A DNA stretch of 64,000 nt from Bolinopsis microptera (Eukaryota > Ctenophora > Tentaculata > Lobata > Bolinopsidae), in assembly GCF_026151205.1 (NCBI RefSeq), contig NC_087077.1, positions 12,498,983-12,562,982 of the forward strand, in the 5' to 3' direction. The position numbers were made by a program, and so were the translations under genes. A model generated the notes under the pieces. It was not told where the DNA came from, did no database searches, and saw only the letters and a list, made by a program, of their open reading frames with translations. Every line of letters starts with the position of its first letter. Within the stretch, counting starts at the first letter, position 1. This document shows positions 53,655-64,000 of this stretch, one piece after another.

Positions 53655-56325
53655 TGTACAGCTATGATTTACAGAATTGATTTACAGAATGATTTACAGA
53701 ATTGACATGTGAACTCTACCCCAGATCTAGCCCATTTCTATGTCAATTAAATTCAATCCATGGATCACATGATTGCAACCGTGGCGACAATGCAAAATAC
53801 AAACAGTGGACAGTGCCACATAAAAAAGTGCCAAAATCATACATTTTTCTTGGATGTATGTAGCTCTCATGACATTGAAACCATAACAATAACAAAAGCG
53901 TACGAGAAGGGTATCACTTTAAGGCAAATGACAGATGACAGAGATATTCAACAAACTGCAAGCGATAGGTTTATCAAAAGGTTTAATGCAGAGAGCGAGT
54001 GAGAAAGAGTTTGGAACAAAAGCTTGTATCTGATCTCAAGCTAGCACGTACACGCAAGCGCGCTATATCACGCGCACGTGACTTAAACACTGCAATATCA
54101 TTGGTCATCTTTATATCCAATGCGAAATACAAACGAGCGCGTTTTTCCTATAATCCATGGCGAGTGAATTAGTGAAACCGAAATTTGTAGGGATGAGGAA
54201 GTGTTGTTATGTCGTAAAACCAACTTAAATCGATTTCTCATGCAATGTTAGGTGAGGAACAGTCACCAAAATGAGTTGCATAACTGCTGTGTGTCACTCA
54301 AGTTGCAAAGCTGCATTAAACATATTGCAACGAACATTTCTCTCTGAAAATTGTGTTAGTACTTGTTAGATCAGTTAAGGTGACGATTGCCTGGATCTTT
54401 CGGTTTCAGCTTAACTCCCTAGGCCCTAGGTCATGAGTAGAATCGAAGGATTAAAAAGCAAAATTTATGTTGCTTGTTGCTCGTATTAACTATAAATCAT
54501 CAATTTTGAGGGATAGGGAAGTGTTTAGAATAGGTTCTGAAACCTAGTAAAGTCGATTTCTCATGCAATTTTAGGTCAAGAACAGTCATCAAAATGAGTT
54601 AATAACAAGGTCGATTTCTTGGTTATTTTTAAGCTTTCGTTCAGAAATAATTCGGAACTATAGGGGGGCAACAAGAAGGAGTTACAAGCGTTACGAGAGC
54701 GTTGCATAATACAAAATGTGCATCACCTCTTTCTCCTGCTGAACAGGTACTTACCCTTAAAAGTAAACAAATGTGCATCACCTCTCTCTCCTGCTGAACA
54801 GGTACTTACTATTAAAGTAAACAAACGTACCTTTACCTCCCCACGAGAATCCACATCTATAATAGTGTAGTACTATGTTTAGAGTGCACTACAATGTAAA
54901 TGTACTGAAGGGGTATCCTAAGATGATTCTTGATCTTTCGGTAGTGTCCTCTTTGTATGTAGAATAAAATTGCTGTAATTTCTAATAGAATTCTTTGATA
55001 GTTTTTATCACATTAAATCAACCACCAGAGCAAAGGTAAAGATTATGTGTGTTAGACACTGCACACAACGTAATAACCTTAATGTGCTTAGGTTTTAATA
55101 TTCATTTTAGGTGCATTGCACGTTTCTACCCTCGTTGCTGTGTAATCTTTTAATTTTTTCCGTGTGGGCAGTCATACACGCACACAGAAAACTTCGAATC
55201 ATAATTATCATTGGGTGTTCTCAATATAATTGTAAATTGAATAGTTTACTTGAGCTTGAGGGAGTGGATGGCATCTTCTTGTCTTAAGTGTTCTCTTGTT
55301 ATCAGTATTCATATTCTTTTGTCTTTTTGTTCTTTTATACCAATTGTATTGGTACTTGAATAGCAGTTTGTCTTGAGTTGAATAGACCCTTTACCCTACC
55401 CCATCTTGACTAAAAACGTCCATTGTTTCCTCCCTACTGCTTTGTCCCCATTGTAACCTCCCCATTGTCATTATCACTCTTTGATCTCCATAAGTTGACA
55501 GTATCAAAGTTTGAATGATCATTATATCGTTTCCAAACCCTGTGCTGTGCTGTTTTACGTTTTTGGCAACATTTGGATGACTATAGTTCGACAAGATACA
55601 ATGACAAATTCGTAAAATTCGTAAATGTTTCAGAGATTATATTTGTATGGGTTTGAAATATGACTCAATTGTAGGCTTTTCTAAATTCTTTATCTAGTCA
55701 TTTTTTCATTTATTTGACTCTTATTCACCTTGCATTACAATTTTATCTGGTCTTTACTTCATCTCTCATTGTTACATCTACTTTCATTTCCAGAGAGACA
55801 GATAGGGGTAAGACACATAATTTATATTGCAAAAAGCTGCAGTCTGCAAGTTATCAAGTTTTTCTGTTAATAATTTTTCTGATCAGGTTATATGGCTGTT
55901 GATTAACTGCAACTGCAATTAACTGCTATTAAGTAGTTGTAAAATGAAAATTGTCAAGATCTCTGTTGGAAGTCAATCATTGTTTCATAACATTCATATG
56001 TGGTCACCTTTCGTTTAAAGTGCATTATTTATTGTCTACATATACATACGTGCACACATATTGGTGTGACTCGTGATCAACACCATAGAACAGAATTTGT
56101 ATTTATAGCTGATTATTGAAGAATGTTCGTTTTCGTTTCTCTTTCTTCATAGTCTGATCTGTTTCATGTAAGCTAACCTTGTGAGCACAAAGGTATTTGC
56201 TTACTGTAGATTAATGTATAGTGTATAGTATACTGTATACTGTATAAATATGAAATCGGTTTGATATATGTACGATTATTTGATAGAACTGATGCTTTAA
56301 TTCGCCAATTTATAAGGTGAAAATC
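53655..56325. other. Intergenic region upstream of the PMI gene
   Basis: An 80-codon ATG frame at 53,760-54,002 has no recognised domain. 54,050-54,180 is a GCGCGC/CACGTG-rich repeat with GGCGAGTGAATTAGTGAAA. The blocks at 54,200-54,320 and 54,500-54,600 resemble each other (TCGATTTCTCATGCAAT.TTAGGT). A tandem duplication of about 57 bp containing ATGTGCATCACCTCT and CTGCTGAACAGGTACTTAC spans 54,715-54,828. The region just before 56,326 has TATACTGTATACTGTATAAA, which could serve as a TATA-type element. Confidence 0.4.
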
Positions 56326-57516
56326 ATGTCCCAGATAGTGAAACTCACCTGTAGCGTACAGAATTATGCTTGGGGTAAATCAGCAGCAGAAAGCTTGGTT
56401 GCAGAATTTACAAAAAACTCTCACAAAACGGAGCCCTTTGCTGAACTTTGGATGGGAACACATCCCAGAGGCCATTCTGTTGTCAAACAGACAGGACAGA
56501 AACTAAGTGACTGGATTGGAGAGGACCTCAACTCACGTCTTGGAAGTGTATGTCCTGCTATCTCTGGTAAAGAAAATGGGGACTTGCCGTTCTTACTCAA
56601 GATACTGAGCATTGACAAAGCCCTGTCATTACAGGTACACCCAACTAAAGAACACGCAGCCGAGCTGCATGCTCGAGATCCACAACATTACCCAGACCCT
56701 AACCACAAACCTGAGATGGCTATAGCACTCACTGTGTTTGAGGGACTTTGTGGGTTTAGGCCTGTTAACGAGATTCTGGAGAACATGAAGGCTCACAAGG
56801 AGCTTCATTCCCATTTATCTAAGGAGATTGTGGATATCATTAACTATGGGAAACAATCAGTTATTGATGAAATCTCTTTTATTAAGAAGCTTTTCGAAGA
56901 GTTGATAAAGTTGGAGAAATCTGCAGATATCGTAAAGGAAGCGCTAGATAGAAGCAGTGACTTGTCTGCAAGTGATGAGCTCTTTAACAGGATTCATGCG
57001 CAACACCCAGGAGATGGTGGTCTGGTTTGCATTTATCTGCTAAACCACGTGATACTACAGCCAGGAGAGTGCATGTTCCTCGGGGCTAACAAAATTCACG
57101 CATATTTCAGTGGAGACTGTGTCGAGTGCATGGCCTGCAGTGACAATGTAATCAGAGCGGGGTTGACTGTCAAGTTTTCAGATGTGGATACCTTGGTGAA
57201 CATGGTGGACTGCACCCCTGGATCTGTAGCATCACAGAAACTAACACCTATACGAACTAAGGGAGATAACATCAGGATGTACGTGCCACCTGTTAAAGAC
57301 TTTGCAGTGGACAGGGTGTGGCCTAACAATAAACCACTAACCCTGGTGAACAAGGCAAGTCCCCAGATCATGTTGTGTACAGAGGGAAGTGGAACTGTCA
57401 GTTCCGGGGACTGTGCTGAGAATATCTCACCTGGTGATGTGGTCTTTGTGGTCCCTCATGTTAGTGTTAAAGTTACTGGAGATTTTACTATCTTCACTGC
57501 TTACTGCCAAGACTGA
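56326..57516 (+). CDS. MPI: Mannose-6-phosphate isomerase (type I, zinc-dependent), intronless
   Basis: Interconverts fructose-6-phosphate and mannose-6-phosphate in the cytosol, feeding GDP-mannose and glycosylation. The start chosen is ATG at 56,326, giving MSQIVKLTCSVQNYAWG, the family's usual beginning; 396 residues, close to the usual animal length of about 420. Type I landmarks: NYAWG; EPFAELWMGTHPRG; LPFLLKILSIDKALSLQVHP, supplying zinc-binding Gln and His; HKPEMAIAL with the zinc Glu; and GANKIHAY with the second zinc His. The substrate-binding region VIRAGLTVKFSDVDTLVNM is also present. No internal stop or frameshift. The coding region is one exon, unlike the intron-rich neighbours STIL and PGD. 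A tRNA-derived SINE starts within about 30 bases of the stop. Confidence 0.95.
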   Translation: MSQIVKLTCSVQNYAWGKSAAESLVAEFTKNSHKTEPFAELWMGTHPRGHSVVKQTGQKLSDWIGEDLNSRLGSVCPAISGKENGDLPFLLKILSIDKALSLQVHPTKEHAAELHARDPQHYPDPNHKPEMAIALTVFEGLCGFRPVNEILENMKAHKELHSHLSKEIVDIINYGKQSVIDEISFIKKLFEELIKLEKSADIVKEALDRSSDLSASDELFNRIHAQHPGDGGLVCIYLLNHVILQPGECMFLGANKIHAYFSGDCVECMACSDNVIRAGLTVKFSDVDTLVNMVDCTPGSVASQKLTPIRTKGDNIRMYVPPVKDFAVDRVWPNNKPLTLVNKASPQIMLCTEGSGTVSSGDCAENISPGDVVFVVPHVSVKVTGDFTIFTAYCQD

Positions 57517-57539
57517 ATCAATGATACAATACAATACAA

Positions 57540-57795
57540 GATACAAGGCCAGGTCTCTCCCGAACGTTGGGATGGCCTAAGGTGCTTATCTCCTTTTCAG
57601 TAACCCTAAGCCACTCTGTGCCGAGGCACTATACTAGCTGTAGGGGGGTTAGTCCTACGAGCCAGAGAGTGTGTATCACCAGCCGAAACTGTACCAAATC
57701 ACAGCTTGGTAACTGGTCGACTTGCATCCGACCGGATTTGAACCCAGGTCTTCTGCTTGGGAGGCGATCGTGTTACCACTACACCACCCGGCCGA
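57540..57795 (-). repeat. tRNA-Gly-derived SINE
   Basis: On the minus strand GGTGGTGTAGTGGTAACAC (A-box region), GCCTCCCAAGC (glycine-like CCC anticodon loop) and CTGGGTTCAAATCCGG (B-box region) follow tRNA-Gly order. The T stem is mispaired, and a non-tRNA body of about 170 bp follows, ending in TTGTATTGTATTGTA repeats. It begins just after the PMI stop and so probably lies in its 3' UTR in antisense. Confidence 0.75.
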
Positions 57796-57996
57796 AAGCT
57801 TGTTAGCTGCTATTTTATAAAAATTGTTTTGATAAAACTTGTTTAATTGCACTAACCAAGCCTAGACAATTCAAGAATATTGAACAGATTGCACATTTAA
57901 ACTTAAATTGCTTTCAATTGCCTCAATCAAATAAATGCTTTTTGAGATATTTCTAGTTTCAAACTAAACATCTTTATAGGTGAAGGAAACCCTACC

Positions 57997-60900
57997 ATGG
58001 CTAACTCTAAACCACAGTGAGTTTACTTACAAACTATTTAATTGTCTACATTCTACATAGAGCTGTCTCAAACTGGTATAATCCGTGAGGTATCTTGCAA
58101 TGTTGTAACCTGAGTGTTAAAACTCCAGTAATAAGGTTATATCTAGTATGTATCCAGTAATATGAGTAATATCATTTTCAGAGCTGACATCGCCCTGATA
58201 GGGCTAGCTGTTATGGGGCAGAATATTATCCTTAATATGAACGATCACGGTTTCAAGGTGAGTACCAAATAAGTACAGTGATATACTGATATAGCTTTAA
58301 AGAGCATGGTATTTCTTAATCTAACCGTTTATCTTGACGAAGAAGTTATTATTGGTGGATTATAATGGTTACTATCATTACAAAGTAAAGGTTTGAATAT
58401 CAACTGAAATGTTTATTATAGTGTAGTATGGTTGGCTCCAACATGCACATTGTACATTATTGAAATATATAATGCGTTTGAACTCGATCAGGGAAACGCA
58501 CTTGAACGTAAGGCTTGAAATCTTCGTAAAACTACATCATTAGAGCCTCAATAAACGTAAATTTAGATTTGTAGTGTTTAAAAAATATAACCTTATTGCT
58601 CATAGGAGAGGGGGCTTCGAATAGCCGAGTTTAATGTCTAAACAATTGCTACAAATGTGTAATGTAACTAACGACATACTTACTGTCCCAAACTCCTAGG
58701 ATTCTAAGCATTGGTACTAACATTGATAATTTAACTTCTCCCAATTTTCAGGTTTGCGCTTTCAACCGAACTGTCTCGAAGGTGGATGACTTCATGGCTA
58801 ACGAAGCTAAGGGTAAGTTTTTGGACGCTCTCATTCTTTTCACGCTATTAAAAGTTTGTAAATGAAGAGCATTATATGCAATATCTAAACAAACATCCGT
58901 TATCCAGGCTGGTGTGATTGTTATTGTAATGTAAATTTTAGCTTTTATTGTGGTGTCAGTGTTAGCTCACTCTACCAGTAAAACGTGTCACCCACTGCAC
59001 CGGTTGGCCATCCTTGCTAAACTTGTCGAGTGTATGGTAGCAGGACTTGTCGAGTGTGTGTGTATGTGGTTAGATGTGGAAGAAGTTTCCTCATATGTCA
59101 TATTGTCACTGTCAGGAGATGATATTTATTGTAGGTATAAACTATTAGAGTAAACTGAGCTAATGTTACTAGTATAAGTATATCGCTGGTCTGCAAAACT
59201 AGCATTGTTCTGCTATTATAGCATTATATCTGAGATTAACTACTGACTTCTCCTCATTGTACAGTTTATTTAGCCCGCCACCTGCCGTAATGACTCCCAA
59301 TTTCGTAATGAGACCTGTTAGTGACTAGTACGACCTACCATTCAGTATTATTACCTGGGGCATGTGGGATAAAAATATTCAGCAGTACCGGGTGGGTTAT
59401 TTATATTATCTGTGGATGCTTGGCTGATGAATATTGGATATACTAATCGAGGTCAAATGTTTGCGTAGGAAGTGTTATAAAAGAGTTCGTAGTTATTGGG
59501 CGTTTTAAGGTAGGAAAATAAATAATAAATAATAAATTAAGTAAAATTTTATGCAGCACTAAAAGTGTTGAATTTATGTAGTGTCTAGACATATAATGTG
59601 TCTCTGATGAGAAAAACTTACACTAAAGTTAACCCTACTCCCTAGTCCTCATATACTCTTTATCCAAATGTAAACCTGAACTAAATGGTCTCTAAATGGA
59701 TAATTTAATGCAGATATTACTTTTAAACTGTTTTAAACTTTTAAAACCTCAAAGAAGTACTCGATCATAATTATAGATTACCTCAAGTCCTACCTTACGA
59801 CATTGACATTGTAGTTCGCTGTTCAGAGAGTAAATTATAAAATCAATATATTTTTGAAGTTAGGGCCAGTATTTTATGGCGTGTAATGCAAATACAATAA
59901 AGCTTACTTTTAAATCCAGGGAAGTAAGGAATATCATTATTTCATGTTACTGGCTACTGCATGACTATTAGTATTGCTTAGTGATTATGTCTATTGCTTA
60001 GTCATTCCTTATCTGTTACAGTTCAAACTGAATAATAGATGAAGATTGATGTATGGTGATTTGACATAATCGTGCAGTCCTGGGATTTATAATTTCACCC
60101 TGTAAAAGGATACGATCAGGCGTGATAGTATGATTTTACAATTTTGTTGCATTTTTTGTAACGCGCAAATTTAATAATTCTATACAAAGTAAAAATTTCC
60201 CGCGCAGCACAATCTAAAACACATGGTTTAAATATACGAGTTTTGAAATTCGATTTACGTACAGAAGTACATAACACTTCAAAACCCCCTCAAATCATAG
60301 TAGGCCCGCATATTTTGGGCCACGATATTTCATTTATACTTTCAATACAGCCCTTACCTCAACCAGCATATTTCCAAGGAAAGCATTACCCAACCATTTA
60401 GAAATATTGTTCACCGCGATATTTGAATCATCTTTCAAATGATTTGATTTTGTTAATAACATGTGCTCTCAGGAACGAACATCATTGGAGCAAAATCGCT
60501 GCTGGAAATGGTATCCTTTCTGAAGAAACCCCGGAGAGTAATGTTGTTAGTAAAGGCTGGAGCAGCTGTCGATACCTTCATCAACTTGCTAGTCCCATTA
60601 CTCGACAAAGGAGACATTATCATAGACGGCGGTCAGTTCCACTTGTCAGAGGAATTTCTTTGAGGCCAATTTCGCTTCTTTTGGTATCATCCATTGTACA
60701 CAGTACAACTTATGAGTTATCTAAAAGTATGATTGCAGGTAACTCCGAGTATACGGACACTAACAGGAGATGTAAGAGTTTGGCAGAGCAGGGAATCCTC
60801 TACATCGGTACTGGTGTCTCAGGAGGAGAGGAGGGGGCTAGATACGGTCCTAGTATTATGCCGGGTGGTAATACTGAAGCTTGGTAAGTTTGGGAACTAG

Positions 60901-63900
60901 TTTCAGTTATCAGTTAGTCATAGTCCTGATCACTTCTTTCCTTCTTAAGGATCTCAAATAAGGAGTCAAATAATCTTCATATATCTCGAGGACTTTGTAG
61001 TTTAAACTGCCATTCGACATCGTGTTTTAAACGAGTTTGGATTCTACTCGGAACTCATTTCCCTTAACACTATTTACTAAGCAATTAAAATGAGAAACCC
61101 CCAATGCTGCTTACTCTACCCCACTAACCACCTCACTAACCACCTCACTAACAACCCCACTAACCACCTCTTGTTACAGGCCACATGTGAAGGATATATT
61201 CCAGAGTATCTCCGCTAAAGCAGGACCAGCTCTAGAACCCTGTTGCGACTGGGTTGGAGATCAGGGTGCCGGCCACTATGTCAAGATGGTACACAATGGT
61301 ATAGAGTACGGGGACATGCAGCTCATTTGTGAGGCTTACAGTCTCATGAAACAAGCTCTGGGGATGAGCTGTGATGAGATGTCTCAGGTAAGAGAGGGGG
61401 TGGTTTTTGACAATAATAGCCCTAAAATTTCCACAATTACACCTGGCACTAAACAAGCAATTTATTTAACAACAACAAAAAGGGGGGTGTTTAACTTCAG
61501 GGATATTTACAACTTAGTCACACGTGACATTCTCTTTAGTCGCACGTGACATTCTCTTTAGTCGCACGTGATATTCTCTTTAGTGATTGTAGGACTGAAT
61601 CCCTACCGGACGGAATCACTACCACCCAAATATCACTACTGGTAGTGATTCAGTCCGGTAGTGATTCAGTCCTAAAATATACCTCAATCCCTACCAGTTG
61701 ATCTTAGTTCACTAGTCTTAAGTCTAATATCATGAGCCGGTGCTCTCATGGAGTGCTTGCTATGGGGCCTGTCAGACATGTGATCCACAGACTTACGTAC
61801 GCAACGAGGAGCCCTAACGAGAACTGGTTCGGATCAAGTCATCCATAATGACCTGCTATACGACAATACAGTGATGTGAACCTTCACATGCTCGGTATCT
61901 CAATCAGCTAGCGGGAATAATATATAAACCCGCAAGATACTTTTAGTCGACATGGATCGGAACCACCTCCACCCCTCCTCTCTTCAGGCACGACTCCTGG
62001 AATCACCACGAAGCGTCCCAGATGTTACTACCTCGCTCCAGCAACATCGCAGAGGGTTGGAACAGCGGCTTCGCCTCCTTGGTCAACTGTCATAGAGTGC
62101 ATCAAGAGGGAGCAGGCTTTGACAGACATGAAGATCACCAACAACAATGAAATACGAATAATTATGCCTTTATTGCAAAGTTCAGTAGGGATCACATCAA
62201 AGTGGTTAGGTTTAGATATTAGCGGTAGTGATTCAGTCCGGTAGTGATTCAGTCCTAAAATATACCTCAATCCCTACCAATAGTGATTGGTAGTGATTCA
62301 GTCCGTTATGGATTCAGTCATGTAGTGATTCGGTCCGTTCACCCTCTTTAGTCACACGTGACATTCTCTTAGTCGCACGTGATATTCCCGCTTTATCCGC
62401 TACTATTGTACAATTACACACCGCTGATCCATGACAGCAGATAGTTATACCACTACAATAACTGTGGATAGTAACGACCTGTACTATTGTCACTCAGGTT
62501 ATGAATGAGTGGAACAAAGGAGAGTTAGACTCATTCCTGTGTGAAATATCAGCAAATATTCTGGCATTCAAAGACACGGACGGTAGTCCTCTGCTGGAGA
62601 AGATAATGGATAGAGCTGGACAGAAAGGAACGGGCAAGTGGACTGGAATTTCGGCACTGGATATGGGCGTTCCACTGACTTTGATCAGTGAGGCAGTCTT
62701 CGCCAGGTCAGTTTACTAATTTACATCTTTAACTCGTTTAGATAACAAAATAGATAACAAAATACATATCAGGATAAAAACCAACAATGTCAATTAACAA
62801 CATGAACAAGATTGACGAAAACTAAGTTGAACTAACCTCTCTCCAGGTGCCTATCCTCTCTGAAGGATCTGAGAGTCACTGCCAGCACTCAACTCAGTGG
62901 ACCAGCAGATACTAAATATAAGGGCGGTAAATACGAGTTCATTGAAGCTATTAGACAGGCTCTCTACGCAAGCAAGATCATATCTTACGCACAAGGCTTT
63001 ATGTTGATGAGACAAGCTGCTAAAGAATTCGGGTGGACCCTCAACTACGGAGGTAGCTCCATTGAATAATACGTTTTAAATATATATTTTACAAGACATA
63101 TTTATATTAGACATAATTCCGGGGATCGAAAAAATCCCAAATCTTGATTATTTTATATGTACGGAAACGGTTGTAATGGTATCTGTATGTTTAGGTATTG
63201 CCCTGATGTGGCGAGGAGGATGTATCATTAGGAGTGTGTTCCTGGGAAACATTAAAGAGGCATACGATAAAGATGCTGAACTTGAAAATCTGCTTCTGGA
63301 CGACTTCTTTAAAGTAAGTTGTAATTGTAAATTTAAATGTTAAGGAGCGCAGTTTTTAGCAGTATACCGCGTAATATGGATGTTGAATGTTGATGTGATC
63401 AATGTAAATCATTGTCACTAACCGTGTATCCTCAGAAAGCGATTAACAAGTGCCAAGATGGATGGAGGAAGGTGATAGCCACAGCAGTAACCCTGGGCAT
63501 CCCTGTTCCTGCTTTCTCTTCTGCTCTTGCTTTCTACGACGGATTCAGAAGCGAGAGACTACCCGCTAATCTTATTCAGGTATGTATACTGTATAGTATA
63601 CAATATACAATATACAATATACAATATACAATATACAAAATACATACTGCTCAATCCTACTTACTTATTTCAGTTAACTTGTTACTCAGTGATATATCGT
63701 TTATGTAAGGTTAAATTCCCCGGCCCCTCCCTCTCCTGCCTATCTTCCCCCGTCCACCCCCCCCCCCTCTTTCCCTCTTTCAGCATTTTAACCTTCATAT
63801 CCCTCAGGCTCAGAGGGACTACTTCGGAGCTCACACGTACGAGATGCTGGACAACCCCAAAACTTACGTCCACACTGACTGGACCGGACAAGGAGGACGG

Positions 63901-63927
63901 GTCTCATCCACTACTTACAACGCCTAG
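57997..63927 (+). CDS. PGD: 6-phosphogluconate dehydrogenase (decarboxylating), 11 exons
   Basis: Oxidises 6-phosphogluconate to ribulose-5-phosphate and CO2, yielding NADPH, in the cytosolic pentose phosphate pathway. Exons: 57,997-58,016; 58,182-58,257; 58,752-58,812; 60,473-60,631; 60,739-60,883; 61,180-61,386; 62,498-62,706; 62,847-63,052; 63,195-63,313; 63,436-63,579; 63,808-63,927. All junctions are GT-AG and all phases close; total about 486 residues, near the usual 483. Landmarks: [12 protein letters not shown]-binding motif, [63 protein letters not shown] (with the catalytic Lys in VKMVHNG), [32 protein letters not shown] and DYFGAHTYE. The stop follows TYNA. Introns 3 and 6 are the largest; intron 6 carries repeat arrays. 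Confidence 0.97.
61516..62388. repeat. Repeat-flanked segment in PGD intron 6
   Basis: Outer direct repeats: AGTCGCACGTGACATTCTCT-type units of 22 bp, three copies at 61,516-61,581 and two at 62,347-62,388. Inner direct repeats of 56 bp at 61,641-61,696 and 62,224-62,279 (GGTAGTGATTCAGTCC and ATATACCTCAATCCCTACCA), identical by eye. Several extra GGTAGTGATTCAGTCC words lie in both orientations. The 527 bp between the inner repeats looks GC-richer and unrelated to the intron, but shows no clear gene. Confidence 0.75.
63583..63650 (+). repeat. (ATATACAATA)n microsatellite in PGD intron 10
   Basis: Five to six tandem units of about 10 bp (TATACAATATACAATA...), ending in AAAATACATA. Confidence 0.9.
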
Positions 63928-63942
63928 TGTGATAAAATGCTC

Positions 63943-64000
63943 TGTGACGTCATCAGCTGATCTGTGTCGTCATTAGCTGATATGTGACGTCATCAACTGC
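63943..64000 (+). repeat. Tandem CRE-like repeat downstream of PGD
   Basis: Three copies of about 21 bp of TGTGACGTCATCAGCTGAT-type sequence (the middle one changed to TGTCGTCATTAGCTGAT), continuing to the window edge. TGACGTCA is the consensus of CREB/ATF sites, but the position is in the 3' UTR or flank. Confidence 0.8.

Noticed and set aside
56317-56325. Start of PMI at GTG 56,317
   Set aside because: The ATG at 56,326 is the first ATG and matches the family N-terminus; GTG starts are not expected in an animal nuclear gene.
57720-57793. A functional tRNA-Gly on the minus strand
   Set aside because: Order of boxes fits, but the T stem has mismatches and a SINE body with a simple-repeat tail follows.

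Overview
The window is nuclear DNA of an invertebrate animal. It carries spliced genes with GT-AG introns and recognisable animal orthologues (STIL, PMI and 6-phosphogluconate dehydrogenase), alongside CR1-like LINEs with esterase and PHD domains, tRNA-derived SINEs, an LTR retrotransposon and several inverted-repeat elements. I cannot name the species; an early-branching animal such as a cnidarian would fit, but that is a guess.

Layout. 1-3.5 kb: mosaic of GC-rich repeat modules with a 5'-truncated CR1-like LINE. 5.9-7.7 kb: a short C2H2 zinc-finger gene between two diverged direct repeats, with a nonsense codon at the first Cys of its next finger. 7.8-19.3 kb: a STIL (centriole duplication) gene of at least 13 coding exons, with two TTAA-flanked inverted-repeat elements and a SINE in its introns. 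20.7-21.5 kb: an inverted-repeat element that captured the 3' end of another LINE. 22.6-28.8 kb: a full-looking CR1-like LINE whose ORF1 encodes an AlkB-type dioxygenase joined to an SGNH esterase, and whose ORF2 encodes a PHD finger, an APE endonuclease and a reverse transcriptase. The two ORFs overlap as ATGA. 28.8-50 kb: a nest of mobile DNA described below. 51.5-52.2 kb: possible minus-strand exons of an unidentified gene. 53 kb: a (GGGA)n array of about 330 bp beside a decayed LINE endonuclease fragment. 56.3-57.5 kb: an uninterrupted mannose-6-phosphate isomerase gene. 58.0-63.9 kb: a complete 11-exon 6-phosphogluconate dehydrogenase gene.

The 30-49 kb nest can be ordered. A gag-only LTR retrotransposon (three 1281-bp LTRs, 5-bp target duplication ATACA) inserted into a host repeat. 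About 4.04 kb spanning its upstream flank, 5' LTR, leader and the start of gag was then duplicated in tandem at a CGACG microhomology. A 7.5-kb foldback element later inserted into an 87-bp tandem repeat of the second copy. Its right arm was in turn hit by a 5'-truncated CR1-like LINE, and its left part carries a 1843-bp tandem duplication.

Metabolic note: PMI interconverts fructose-6-P and mannose-6-P, and PGD acts in the oxidative pentose phosphate pathway. Both use sugar phosphates one or two steps from glucose-6-P, but I see no sign that their adjacency is functional. The most unusual system is the LINE with the AlkB-SGNH ORF1 protein; the most unusual structure is the recurring set of short GC-rich hairpin and motif modules at mobile-element edges.
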